From NCBI GenBank assembly GCA_030040855.1, contig JASHSL010000205.1, forward strand, positions 1 to 33,986: a DNA stretch of 33,986 bases, in the 5' to 3' direction. Of the stretch, positions 9,535 through 19,698 are shown in pieces (the stretch's first letter is position 1; every line of letters starts with the position of its first letter). The translations under genes and the position numbers were made by a program. The notes beneath the pieces are model-generated. The model saw only the letters and a program-made list of their open reading frames with translations, did not search any database and was not told the origin of the DNA. The stretch comes from Terriglobales bacterium. Its GTDB lineage: Bacteria; Acidobacteriota; Terriglobia; Terriglobales; Acidobacteriaceae.

Positions 9535-11139
9535 TTGATTACACGTCGGAGGTTCCTCGAACGATCGAGCCTGCTGGCGACAACGCTGGCAACAGGCAAG
9601 AAAGGGCTGCTGCATGCGATGGCGCACGCGGTGCCTACCATGCCCGTGGCGCTCGATGTCAACACCCTGGCGCAATTTGTGGATCCGCTCCCGGTCCCGG
9701 AAATCGTCCCACCCCAAGGACACCGCTCAAGCCCTACCGATCCCCCCAAGAGCGTGCCCTTCTATCGAATTAAAGCCCAGGCAATCGCCAGCAAAGTTCA
9801 CCGCGATCTGCCGCCCACTAAGTTCTGGAGCTTCGGGCCTTCGACGCCCGGTCCGACGTTCGAGACCCGTGCTGGGGAAGGGCTGCTGGTGGAATGGGTA
9901 AATGCGCTGCCCAACGAACACTTCCTGCCCATCGACCGCACGATTCATGGAGCCGAGAATGACAAACCTGCGGTGCGCACGGTGGTGCACCTACATGGGG
10001 CGAAAACCCGGCCGGAAAGCGACGGGTATCCGGAAGATTGGATTGTTCCTGGGAAGTCATCGCTCTACTACTATCCGAACCAGCAGGATGCGGCCATGCT
10101 CTGGTATCACGATCATGCGATCGGGATTAACCGTCTCAATATCTACGCCGGATTGTTTGGAGCATTCTTCATTCGAGACGGCGTCGAGGAGGCGCTCAAT
10201 TTGCCGAAGGGCAAATACGAGTTGCCGCTGCTTCTTTATGACCGCCTGCTGACGCGAGATGGCCAACTTCTTTATCCGGTTTCGCCGGACCCAGAATCCC
10301 CCTGGGTTTCGGAGGTCTCTGGCAATGCCATCCTCGTCAACGGGAAGCTCTTTCCGTACCTCGATGTCGAGCCCCGAAGCTATCGCTTTCGGCTCCTGAA
10401 TGCCTCGAATGCTCGCATCTACCATTTATCGTTCGCCAATGACGCGCCGTTTCACCAAATCGGGACCGACCAGGGCTTACTGCCCGCGCCCGTCCTACTC
10501 AGGGAACTTGAAATCGCGCCGGGCGAACGCGCCGATCTCGTCGTCGACTTTAGCGAGCACCGGGGCGCACAATTGGTTCTTAAGAGCGACGCCTTGGTCA
10601 TCATGCAATTCCGCGTCTCAGCCGGGAAAGCGATCGAAACCAGCTCCCTACCTTCTGCCCTGCGGCCGATTGCCAAGATTCCGGAATCCCAAGCTGTCGA
10701 AACGCGGTTGTTGACGCTCGACGAGTTTGTCAACAAGGCGGGCAAGCCGGCCATGCTGCTTCTGAATGCTTCCCACTGGAAACTTCCGGTTACGGAAAAG
10801 CCGGTGCTCGGGTCGACGGAGATTTGGACGCTGATCAATCCCACGAACGACACCCACCCCATTCATCTGCATCTGGTGCGCTTCCAAATCCTCGACCGGC
10901 AACCCTACGAGCCATGGCTGTTCCAAACCAAGCGTCAATTGCACTTCATTGGACCTCCGGAACCTCCTGCGCCGAATGAGGCTGGCTGGAAAGATACCGT
11001 GCAGGCCTATTCTCGGATGGTGACCCGGATCATCGTGCCCTTCGAGGGCTTTCTCGGACGTTATGTGTGGCACTGCCACATCCTTGAGCACGAGGACAAT
11101 GAAATGATGCGTCCTTTCGAAGTCATTCCTCGAGCCTGA
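9535..11139 (+). CDS. Multicopper oxidase (CotA/bilirubin oxidase-like), probable Tat substrate
   Basis: Copper-ligand motifs HLHGAKTRPESDGYPEDW, WYHDHAIGINRLNIYAGLFGAFFIRD, HPIHLHLVRFQILDR and WHCHILEHEDNEMMRPFEV. N-terminal ITRRRFLERSSLLA. Apparent TTG start. Confidence 0.92.
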   Translation: MITRRRFLERSSLLATTLATGKKGLLHAMAHAVPTMPVALDVNTLAQFVDPLPVPEIVPPQGHRSSPTDPPKSVPFYRIKAQAIASKVHRDLPPTKFWSFGPSTPGPTFETRAGEGLLVEWVNALPNEHFLPIDRTIHGAENDKPAVRTVVHLHGAKTRPESDGYPEDWIVPGKSSLYYYPNQQDAAMLWYHDHAIGINRLNIYAGLFGAFFIRDGVEEALNLPKGKYELPLLLYDRLLTRDGQLLYPVSPDPESPWVSEVSGNAILVNGKLFPYLDVEPRSYRFRLLNASNARIYHLSFANDAPFHQIGTDQGLLPAPVLLRELEIAPGERADLVVDFSEHRGAQLVLKSDALVIMQFRVSAGKAIETSSLPSALRPIAKIPESQAVETRLLTLDEFVNKAGKPAMLLLNASHWKLPVTEKPVLGSTEIWTLINPTNDTHPIHLHLVRFQILDRQPYEPWLFQTKRQLHFIGPPEPPAPNEAGWKDTVQAYSRMVTRIIVPFEGFLGRYVWHCHILEHEDNEMMRPFEVIPRA

Positions 11140-11250
11140 GGCGGCCCCAACAAAGCGGCGCTTTCGACCGAGTCATCGCGCGCGGAGTTCCGGCAGCCTG
11201 TGCGCGGTCCCGTGACAATCGAGGCCGCACGCCCTGGCTCCGAGTTCGCG

Positions 11251-12963
11251 TCACCACGGCCATCCGGGTCCACGCCCTGCCTGCTGGTCACAGGTTGGAC
11301 TGACCGAGGTCAGCTGATTCTCTGCGGAGGCGATTTGGCAGCTATAGAACGGCGTATGTAAACCGAACGACGTATATTGCTGCGAGCTTGATTTTTCACC
11401 TACGTCGGTGGCGGAAACCGAGTTTGTGACCAGGCGAGAGTCCTCTAACCTCCCGTCGCGCCAGATGAGCTTGCTCGCCTCGTACCTCTGCGTAGTGGCT
11501 ACGGTAAGTCCGAAGAGGGAACTGCTGACCGGATAAATCAGGTCGACGGTGATCGGGAATCTGTAGTTCTCCTCGATCAGGGTAATCCCCTGGTCGCCAG
11601 AAACCGTAGTCAAGGAAGACAGACTCGTCTCGACCGAGGTGTTTTGATCAAGCACCGAAAAATTGACTGTGTCGAAATCGATCGTCTGCACCCCGGAGAA
11701 GCTTTGCTGCTGGGACACGGCCGTGGTGACCGTTCCATGGGAAGTATGGACGTAGCCCGCGATCGTGTACTGGCGTTGGCTGTTGGCGGTGATCGTACCG
11801 GTGACGGTAGTGGTCCCCTTGAGATGCTCGAAGACCGCAGGAGAGGGAGGAGTCAGCGTGTTGCGCGTGACCGCGCCCGAGACCTCGGTGGAGGCGGCAT
11901 CGAGATAAAGTAAGAGCGAGGCGGACAGGGCAAAGTAGTTGTCGTCGTTGAACACGCTCAGGGCAATCGTGTGCGGCTGGCCGTCACTCAGCAGCCCGGC
12001 GAAGGGAGTCAGGTTCACCCGATAGGGAACAAAATCCAAAGTTTGGGCGCCCGGAATCGGGACCCATTCATCGGGAAGAAACCCGGTATACACCCAAGGA
12101 GAAATCGGGGCGATCCCGGCCGGCTGACCGTCGATCGTCACCTCCGTCTCTCGAAAGTCGGTGTTCCCGCAGCCGTAAACCTCGTTAATACTACTGAGAT
12201 TGTTGGGAAAGCATGCATACCACTGCTCATCATTGGACTGGCTTTGGGCGACCACATCGAGGTAGGCCTGCTCCACATTGGTGGGAAGGTTGAAGGTGGT
12301 CGTCAGTTGGTCGGTCGGGGTGAACAAGAAGGCCGGCAGGTTGACCCCTCCCTGTCCGTTGGGCTGAACCAGCGGAAGCACCACATCAGCGGTCGGCGGC
12401 AGGCCGTGGTGAGCTCGCGCGGGGTAAAATTCCAGATTGGCGCTGACGGTGAAGACCCCGTTCAACGTGTTGTACGGCGGCGGGCAGTCGGTGGTACAGT
12501 TCTGGAGTACGATGGTTCCGGGCTGCGCAGTCTCAAGCAACGCAGCATAGTCGGTGACATCTCGTTCTACCTGCCAAGTGTTGGTGAGCGTGGCCAGCGG
12601 TTCCGGCGTAGTCCCGAAATAGAGATTGGTGTTGCTAATGTAGACGCTCGCCGTTCGGTCGAACTGGACACCCGGATTCTCGCTGAAGTGGATCGCAAAG
12701 ACGATTTTTTCCCAGGGGCCGGCACAATCGGCGGGCGGCGCGAACTGGAAACTCTGGGTCGTGTCGGCAAAGTGGGCAAACGTATAATTCGAGAAAAGCG
12801 GCACCACGCAAGGTGATTCCGGTGGCCGGGGCACCAAAGGATCGGCGGTGACAGTATACTCGGTGCCCATCTGACGATTTTGGCTCTGCGCCCAGAGCAT
12901 GGTTGTAGCCAACAATAGCTCTGCCACCACTGCTGTTAGCACGATTCGTTGCACTGCATTCAT
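11251..12963 (-). CDS. Peptide-N4-(N-acetyl-beta-glucosaminyl)asparagine amidase A (PNGase A) family protein, secreted
   Basis: Signal peptide; VVPLFSNYTFAHF; PWEKIVFAIHFSENPGVQFDRTASVYISNTNLYFGTTPEP; FREVEVTIDGQPAG-like FRETEVTIDGQPAGIAPISPWVYTGFLPDEWVPI; YRVNLTPFAGLLSDGQPHTIALSVF. Pattern of the PF12222 family. Confidence 0.82.
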   Translation of the reverse strand: MNAVQRIVLTAVVAELLLATTMLWAQSQNRQMGTEYTVTADPLVPRPPESPCVVPLFSNYTFAHFADTTQSFQFAPPADCAGPWEKIVFAIHFSENPGVQFDRTASVYISNTNLYFGTTPEPLATLTNTWQVERDVTDYAALLETAQPGTIVLQNCTTDCPPPYNTLNGVFTVSANLEFYPARAHHGLPPTADVVLPLVQPNGQGGVNLPAFLFTPTDQLTTTFNLPTNVEQAYLDVVAQSQSNDEQWYACFPNNLSSINEVYGCGNTDFRETEVTIDGQPAGIAPISPWVYTGFLPDEWVPIPGAQTLDFVPYRVNLTPFAGLLSDGQPHTIALSVFNDDNYFALSASLLLYLDAASTEVSGAVTRNTLTPPSPAVFEHLKGTTTVTGTITANSQRQYTIAGYVHTSHGTVTTAVSQQQSFSGVQTIDFDTVNFSVLDQNTSVETSLSSLTTVSGDQGITLIEENYRFPITVDLIYPVSSSLFGLTVATTQRYEASKLIWRDGRLEDSRLVTNSVSATDVGEKSSSQQYTSFGLHTPFYSCQIASAENQLTSVSPTCDQQAGRGPGWPW

Positions 12964-13212
12964 CCGAACCTCCTGGTCAGGAGAAATCCGACCCCAGACA
13001 CGGCTACAGGTTAAAAATGTTGATGAGGCTTCTCACCGAATCAGACTCGCCTCTGCCGGCTGATGCGAGCCACAGGTTCTTGTTTCGACTTCCTCCCAGG
13101 TGAGAGTTCTCCCGGTCCTAACATGAGCTCATTCCGCCAGTCCCAAGCCGCACAGCTTGAGAACGTTCAGGCTTGCACCCTGCGACAGCCCGGTTGTTTC
13201 GCCGCGCGATCG

Positions 13213-14598
13213 CTAACCAGCGACAACCTTATCGGGTTGCGGTGTCGCTTTGCTGCCGCGTTGACGTACCCACAGATAGGCCACCGGCCCGGATGCAAGG
13301 TTAAGCAGTCCCCATTTCCGCGTGCCGACATCACTGTAGATCATCGCCCAGGCGAACAGCAGAGTGGGAGCGACCACCATGAGCAGTGCCCCGAAGCGGC
13401 CGCCGGGAGCGCGAAAGCTTCGCGGCGCATCGGGATACTTGCGCCGAAATTGCCAAAACGAAAGCATGGTCTGAATCGAGGTCGCCATGCGCGTCCAGGC
13501 GTAGACGGCGATGAGCTGGGGCACCGTGAATACGGCGAGGGCAGAACACAGAGCCGTAGACAGAAGAATCGACCGCACGGGTGTTCCGAAGCGAGCACTG
13601 ATTTTTCCCAGCCCAGGATGAAAGTACCCATCCTCCGCCATGGTGAAAGGTAACCGCGAGACCGAGAGCACGGTGCTGTCCAGCAATACGAAGCTCGCGA
13701 TCACACTCGCCACAAATATGCCCGTGCTCAGCCCGTTGCCGCCGATCAGTCGGCCTGCCGTCACCAAGTACCCGGTTTCCCAATCTCGCCAGTTGCCGAG
13801 CGCGGCCAGACCTGCCGCAAGGGTGAGGACATAGCCTGCGATCGAAAGGGGAATCACGATCGCGAGTCCAATCGGGAAGTTGCGCGTCGGGTTCTCGACT
13901 TCCTCAATCACCGTGGAGAGCTGTTCATAGCCGGCATACGTCCACAGGGCGATGGCCAAGCCTATGCCGTAGGCTTGCTGCCAAGGTTTGCCCGTGGGCA
14001 AGAAGGGATGAAAGGGATTGAAGCGTGCCTGATGAAAGCCCACGGTGACGAACACCACCAAAGGCACAGCCATGATGAGCAGGAGAACAAGAGTCAGGTT
14101 TCCCACGACATGAATCCCGCGCACGTTGAGGTAAGCCACCACCAGCAGCAACGTAACCGCGACCGCCCAGTGCGCGATCGGGGAATGCAGAGAGAGCCAA
14201 TTGTCGACGTAGTCCGCCATGGTCACCCCGTAAGCTGCACTCATCAGAAACGTGCCTGTCCAGTTCCACCATCCGCATTGAAAGCCCCAAAAATCGCCCA
14301 AGGCAGCGCGGCTCCAGCGATAGAAGCCGCCTTCGACGGGCAGAATCGTAGTCATCTCGGCCGTGGCCAAGGAAATTGGAATCGACAGGAGGAACGGAAC
14401 CACCATGAGGAAGGTCAGCGCAAGCCCCGGCCCGGATTGGGAGATCATCGATTCAAAGGCAAACGGACCGCCGGTGCAGTAACCGAACAGCACGGCCACG
14501 AACGGTGCCAAACCGATGCGGCGCAGGTTCTTGGTCGGACGGTACAGGGAGCTAGGGACAAACGCAGGCGAACCGGACGGTGGCGGCGGTGAGGGCAT
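13213..14598 (-). CDS. APC-family amino acid permease
   Basis: 461 aa, about 12 hydrophobic segments. YRPTKNLRRIGLAPFVAVLFGYCTGGPFAFE, VEGGFYRWSRAALGDFWGFQCGWWNW, ALWTYAGYEQLSTVIEEVENPTRNFPIGL. Confidence 0.88.
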   Translation of the reverse strand: MPSPPPPSGSPAFVPSSLYRPTKNLRRIGLAPFVAVLFGYCTGGPFAFESMISQSGPGLALTFLMVVPFLLSIPISLATAEMTTILPVEGGFYRWSRAALGDFWGFQCGWWNWTGTFLMSAAYGVTMADYVDNWLSLHSPIAHWAVAVTLLLVVAYLNVRGIHVVGNLTLVLLLIMAVPLVVFVTVGFHQARFNPFHPFLPTGKPWQQAYGIGLAIALWTYAGYEQLSTVIEEVENPTRNFPIGLAIVIPLSIAGYVLTLAAGLAALGNWRDWETGYLVTAGRLIGGNGLSTGIFVASVIASFVLLDSTVLSVSRLPFTMAEDGYFHPGLGKISARFGTPVRSILLSTALCSALAVFTVPQLIAVYAWTRMATSIQTMLSFWQFRRKYPDAPRSFRAPGGRFGALLMVVAPTLLFAWAMIYSDVGTRKWGLLNLASGPVAYLWVRQRGSKATPQPDKVVAG

Positions 14599-14803
14599 CT
14601 TCTCCAGTCCCTGGGGAAACAGATCATGGCATTAAAGACCACCAGGAAGCTGACTTTCAAGCGATTACTGCGGGCCGTTCTCTGTTTGAAACCCCCTTGT
14701 GCCCCTTCCCGATGGTGCAGAACTGACTTCTTCGCAGTCTCTGGAGCGCGCCGGCGCTATAATCGAAGTCCCTGATCCAACCTGTCGCTGCGCGAGGCAA
14801 ACC

Positions 14804-15880
14804 ATGAAGTCGCGCCGGTCATCTTCTAGGACAAAAACCAAGCCCAGAGCTAGGACCAAGAAGAATCCCCGAACGGCTGCGCTAACACCCGAACCTATTT
14901 TGCAGCTCGGGCTGGGATTCTGGGGTTCGAAGACACTCCTTAGTTAGCGCGGTCGAGCTGGGATTGTTCACGGAACTGGCCAAGGGGCCGCTCGACGGCG
15001 ACACTCTGCGCCAACGTCTGTCCTTGCACGAACGCGGCGCCCGTGATTTTTTCGACGCGCTCGTCGCTCTCGGGATGTTGTCCCGGCGCCACCAGCGATA
15101 TGCCAACACCCGCAATGCCGACTTCTTTCTGGATCGCGCCAAAGCGAGCTATATCGGAGGCATGCTGGATATGGCCAATGCGCGGCTTTATCCCTTCTGG
15201 GGCAGGCTGACAACGGCTTTGCGCACTGGCCTGCCGCAGAGCGAAGTGCGAGCCGGCGAGACTTTTTACCGGGCTCTCTATCGCGATCCGGCAGCCATGA
15301 AGAACTTCCTTGAGGCCATGACCGGCATCAGTCTGGGTGCTTGCCAGGCTCTTGCTCGGAAGTTTCCTTGGAAGAAGTACAAGACCTTTGCCGACATTGG
15401 TACAGCGCAAGGCTCTTTGCCGGTTCAGCTCGCCCTGGCTCATCAGCACTGAGGGGCGTGGGCTTCGATCTGCCCGTTTGTCGCCCGATTTTTGAACAAT
15501 ACGTCAGCTCCTATGGTTTGGCGGACCGCATCGCTTTTCAGGCGGGCAGTTTTCTCGACGACCCCTTGGCGGAAGCCGACGTCCTGATCATGGGTCATAT
15601 TCTTCATGGCGAGAGTGCGGACGATAAGCGGAGGCTCATGGCCAAGGCTTATCGGGCGCTTCCCAAGGGCGGGGCGTTTGTTGTCTTCGAAGAGTTGATT
15701 GACAACGAGCGGACCGAGAACGCGTTTGCCTTGTTGATGAGCCTGAACATCTTGATTGAGACGAGCTTCAATTGTAGGGCCGCGGATTATCAGAGCTGGA
15801 TGGCGGAAGCCGGCTTCCGCACTACCTCCGTGGTCCCCCTGAGGATCCTGTTTGGCTTCCGCCATCAGCGCCTCGACTGA
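14804..15880 (+). pseudogene. SAM-dependent O-methyltransferase (PF00891-like), disrupted by two frameshifts and with an aberrant C-terminus
   Basis: Three frames read as one protein: [19 protein letters not shown] | [46 protein letters not shown]...[23 protein letters not shown] | [56 protein letters not shown]. Breaks near 14945 and 15450. Confidence 0.8.
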
Positions 15881-16720
15881 CTTGTCAAACTGGACGGTTT
15901 TATCGATGAGGTCGTCGGGATCGAAATCCACCCATGGGGGTTCGAAGTCGAGCGGGATCTCAAATTCCTGCTGCTCGAGATCATCGCGGACCTCGGTCCT
16001 CTTCCGTTCCCCGTTGGCGCCATAGAACGCCAGCTCATCGGCATGTCGAAGATGGGCGTTTCTCGATCGCCTGCTTGCTCTTGCACGACGCTGACCTTCT
16101 CCGTCTTGGTTGTGGGGTCGTAGCTGGCCGCAACCAGGTAGTCCGGACGTCCGGCCCGAAATACCCATTCGTCGAAAAACCAACCCAGTTCTTTCCCGGT
16201 AGTTGACCGCAGGGTTCGATCAGGTCGGCGGTATCCGCGCTCTGCGCACGATGCTCGATCAGGTAGTGACGGAGCGCCTGAAAGAACAGCTCATTTTGGG
16301 ATGCGGGATGCGACGCGGCTTCCGCGCCATCCAGCAAATAACGCAGCATGTCCAGGACGGCTGCACCTTTCTCGTGCGTGGTTCGGTCGAACATATCCAT
16401 GGCATCGGTATAGACGATCGGCCGACGGTAGGAATCGCGGTCCTCCTGCTGCTCCGCGAGCTGATCGTTGTAAATGGCAAAGCGATAGGCGTCGTTCCCT
16501 TCCTGATGCTGTGTGTAGAGCGCTTCGAGGTAGGTCGCGAAACCCTCGTTCAGCCAGATGTTTGCCCAGTCCCGCCCCTGCACATAGTCACCGAACCAAT
16601 GTTGCCCCAACTCATGGGAGACCAGGTTCGTGCTGGGATAATCTTGATCGGCGCGCGCATCGTGCAACGTCCTGTCGGTCAGAGTGGTTGCGCTGACATT
16701 CTCCTGGCCCCCAGCAGTGA
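15860..16720 (-). pseudogene. M1-family aminopeptidase remnant (5'-truncated, frameshifted, scrambled zinc motif)
   Basis: GGQENVSATTLTDRTLHDARADQDYPSTNLVSHELGQHWFGDYVQGRDWANIWLNEGFATYLEALYTQHQEGNDAYR; then in other frames TGKELGWFFDEWVFRAGRPDYLVAASYDPTTKTEKVSVVQEQ and ELAFYGANGERKRTEVRDDLEQQEFEIPLDFEPPWVDFDPDDLIDKTVQFDKSVEALMAEAKQD. Confidence 0.85.
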
Positions 16721-16983
16721 CGGACTACTAACACCCCTACCCGCAATCCTCCATCCCTGAGTCAAGCCACCCCAAGGCTTTCAACCGCCGATCGAAAGGC
16801 ACGTTCCCGTGGGCCTTCGAACCCATTCGCATTCCGCCTCGAAGCCCTCAACTTGTTCAATCATGCTCACATCGATGAGGCCGCATTGGTGGGAGGGAGA
16901 AGGGGAACCGCGACCCCCATGGCCGGAGTTCGCGAGAATGATGACGAGAGAGTAGAATTTTTTCCCGGAACAGGAGAATACCC

Positions 16984-17508
16984 ATGAAAGCTTGTCTCAG
17001 ATTTGCGGCGCTCTCGGTTGGCATGCTTTCGCTTGCGGTTGCCGTGCAGGCCAAGGGCAAGGCCATCGTTGTCCAGATGAAAAACGCGCAGGGCGAGGAC
17101 GTGGGAACGGCTACATTCAAGCAGGCGAGGAAGGGTGTGACCATCAAGCTTGCCCTCAAGAACCTGCCTCCCGGAGAGCATGCCATCCACATCCATCAGA
17201 ATGCAAAGTGCGATCCTCCTGATTTCAAGTCGGCAGGCGCCCATTTCAATCCCGATAACAAGAAACACGGTCTCGAGAACCCTGAAGGCCATCATGCCGG
17301 AGATATGAAAAACTTCACGGTAAGCGGTGACGGAACGGCGCAGACCACGGTCAACGATCCCGACGTGACTCTCGGTACCGACAGCCATTCGGTTTTCAGC
17401 AATGGCGGCACAGCCCTCGTCATTCACGCCAAAGCCGATGACATGAAGACCGATCCGAGTGGCAATTCAGGCGACCGAATCGCCTGCGGGGTAATTACCA
17501 CACCGTAG
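16984..17508 (+). CDS. sodC: Cu/Zn superoxide dismutase, exported
   Basis: Signal peptide; [82 protein letters not shown] acaggag. Confidence 0.94.
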   Translation: MKACLRFAALSVGMLSLAVAVQAKGKAIVVQMKNAQGEDVGTATFKQARKGVTIKLALKNLPPGEHAIHIHQNAKCDPPDFKSAGAHFNPDNKKHGLENPEGHHAGDMKNFTVSGDGTAQTTVNDPDVTLGTDSHSVFSNGGTALVIHAKADDMKTDPSGNSGDRIACGVITTP

Positions 17509-17623
17509 CCGAGCGCCCTGCCCGGGCCCTGCTTATTAACCGGAATTTTCATTTCACGGTGGTCCGCCAGTATAGGTTTGGAGCCGGTCTTCTTGGTTGC
17601 GAGGCGAATGCCCAACGACGCTG

Positions 17624-18991
17624 CTATTGAATTCGCTTGGCTGGCTGGTTCCTGCCGTTTTGGTGAAGGATGAGACCCGTTGCCCGACCCTGACTGTCGG
17701 TTTCGAAGGTGATCTGCGCGTCCACAACTTTTAGAAAGTAGTCGCGGTCGCCTTCAGGGAAAATCTCCAGCTTCGGTTGCCCGGTAGCCTGCACGAACAA
17801 CTGTGTTCCGTCGCCAGTGATCGTCAGAAGGAAGTTGGGCGCAAGTTGATACTGACCAACGTAGCCGTGGAAAACCTTGGGATCAACAGCTATCTGCTTA
17901 TGCTGTTTCGGCGGCTGCCAGAGGAGGGCATTGGCATTCAGCAGGTGTTGCCCGATGTCATCAACTCCTGCTGGCGTTTCGGCATTGGAGAGAACAACCA
18001 CACCCATCCCGGTCTTAGGCTCAAGACCAAGGAATGATCTGAATCCATCCGTGCCGCCGTTATGCCAGATAATCTCGTGCCCATCACGGGTCAGGATATG
18101 CCAGCCTAGACCGACCTCCATTCCCGGAACGCCTGCTGGACGGCGAACAGCAAGCATCGCAGCCATAGCAGGCGCGAGCGGGGTTTTCACATCACCGAGA
18201 TTTGCGGCAACCAAGGTCAACATGTCGTTCCCTGTGGAGCGCAGCGCCCCAGCGCCAGCAAGAGTCGGTAAATCCCAATCAGCGACTGGTTGCATCGTCG
18301 CCTCGTGACCGACCGCGAACCGGTTCTTCATGTCATCGGACAAGCTAACCCGAGTGCTCCGCATTCCAAGGGGCTCGCAAATCCGGGAGCGCACCAACAT
18401 CTCGTAATCCATTGCGGCGCGGCGTGCAAGCACATGTCCTAGCAAGCCGCCGCCGAGGTTTGAGTATTCGTACTGGGAACCGGTGTCACGAGTTGGCTGG
18501 TAGGCGGAGAGGAATTGGTAAAGCTGCTCGACCGAGTAGTCGGCATAGGGGTTTGTGGCACCCTTAGGATTTAGGTTCGAAGGCAAACGAGGGAGACCAG
18601 AGGTGTGGGTCGCCAAATCCTCCAGAGTGATCTGCCGTCCGTTGCGCTCAGGCATTTTCACCCCAGCAGGCAAGTATTTCGCGACGGGGTCAGTGAGCGC
18701 GACCTCCCCTCGTTGCGCCATGTCTGCAAGGAGCAGCGACGTAAACACCTTGGTGATGGAACCGATCTCGAAGATCGTGTTGCCGTCGACAGCCCTGTTG
18801 TCGCCCAGGTTGAAATTGCCATAGGAAATAATCCTGCGTCCCGTCGAGTCAATAACGCCGACAACGATTCCGACGCTCTGGTGCTGCCTGTCGATGCGCT
18901 CAACGAGCAGATCGCGAATCTGCGCATCTGCCGGGAAAGCAGAACTCGGGGACGACTGTGCCCTAAGCGGCAGCACCGCAACCATTACCAT
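17624..18991 (-). CDS. Serine hydrolase, beta-lactamase/penicillin-binding-like family (class C-like fold)
   Basis: Signal peptide; SxxK in EIGSITKVFTSLLLADMAQRG; YxN in YEYSNLGGGLLGHVLA; GHEIIWHNGGTDGFRSFLGLEP. Confidence 0.88.
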   Translation of the reverse strand: MVMVAVLPLRAQSSPSSAFPADAQIRDLLVERIDRQHQSVGIVVGVIDSTGRRIISYGNFNLGDNRAVDGNTIFEIGSITKVFTSLLLADMAQRGEVALTDPVAKYLPAGVKMPERNGRQITLEDLATHTSGLPRLPSNLNPKGATNPYADYSVEQLYQFLSAYQPTRDTGSQYEYSNLGGGLLGHVLARRAAMDYEMLVRSRICEPLGMRSTRVSLSDDMKNRFAVGHEATMQPVADWDLPTLAGAGALRSTGNDMLTLVAANLGDVKTPLAPAMAAMLAVRRPAGVPGMEVGLGWHILTRDGHEIIWHNGGTDGFRSFLGLEPKTGMGVVVLSNAETPAGVDDIGQHLLNANALLWQPPKQHKQIAVDPKVFHGYVGQYQLAPNFLLTITGDGTQLFVQATGQPKLEIFPEGDRDYFLKVVDAQITFETDSQGRATGLILHQNGRNQPAKRIQ

Positions 18992-19060
18992 TCATACGGT
19001 TTGAGAGTAGGTGTAATTGTCTGCTCGACCGGTTAAGCGAGATTGCCCGCACCGCAGCCC

Positions 19061-19681
19061 TCACTTGGCGTTGTCGGCGGCGTTTCGCGCGATGAATCGG
19101 AGGGATGCTGAATTCATGCAATAGCGAAGATGAGTAGGCGCTGGACCATCGTCGAATACGTGCCCCAAATGCGCATCGCATTCGGTGCAAGAAACGGCCG
19201 TCCGGACCATGCCGAGGCTGATGTCTCTCGCAGTTCGAATGTTCTCCTCGGCGATCGGCGCCCAGAAGCTCGGCCAACCCGTTCCGGAGTCAAACTTCGT
19301 ATCCGAGCTAAACAAAGCATTGTCACAGCAGATACAGCGATAGAGGCCCTTCTCGTGCAGATTCCAGTATTGCCCGGTAAAGGCGATTTCGGTATCGGCG
19401 TGGCGAGTAATGGCGAAGGCACCCGGCGATAGCTGCTTGCGCCATTCATCCTGCGTCTTGACAACCTTCGGCACGCGCATTCTCTTGAGCCGTTCGCCTG
19501 AATCAGAAAATTCAACGATCGTTACCTCCTGGGAAGACTCGGTCGAGGCCGCCTCTACCAAGCCTGGCTTCTTCAGCCACCACAAGATTAGACCCGCTAT
19601 CGCCGAAGCAGAGGTCTGAAGGAATGCACGTCGCTTGCTTCTCACCAAACCCTCGTCCTTCTCAAAATCACATTCGAACAT
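19061..19681 (-). CDS. msrB: Peptide-methionine (R)-S-oxide reductase MsrB with Tat-like N-terminus
   Basis: SKRRAFLQTSASAIAGLI; EIAFTGQYWNLHEKGLYRCICCDNALFSSDTKFDSGTGWPSFWAPI; CTECDAHLGHVFDDGPAPTHLRYCMNSASLRF. The annotated ORF extends too far upstream. Confidence 0.93.
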   Translation of the reverse strand: MFECDFEKDEGLVRSKRRAFLQTSASAIAGLILWWLKKPGLVEAASTESSQEVTIVEFSDSGERLKRMRVPKVVKTQDEWRKQLSPGAFAITRHADTEIAFTGQYWNLHEKGLYRCICCDNALFSSDTKFDSGTGWPSFWAPIAEENIRTARDISLGMVRTAVSCTECDAHLGHVFDDGPAPTHLRYCMNSASLRFIARNAADNAK

Positions 19682-19698
19682 GAACCCCTCCCAACTGA

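Noticed and set aside
11971-12816. 281-aa plus-strand ORF opposite the PNGase A-family gene
   Set aside because: Antisense shadow of a gene with clear family motifs.
16203-16760. 185-aa plus-strand ORF
   Set aside because: Antisense of the M1 aminopeptidase remnant; no motif of its own.
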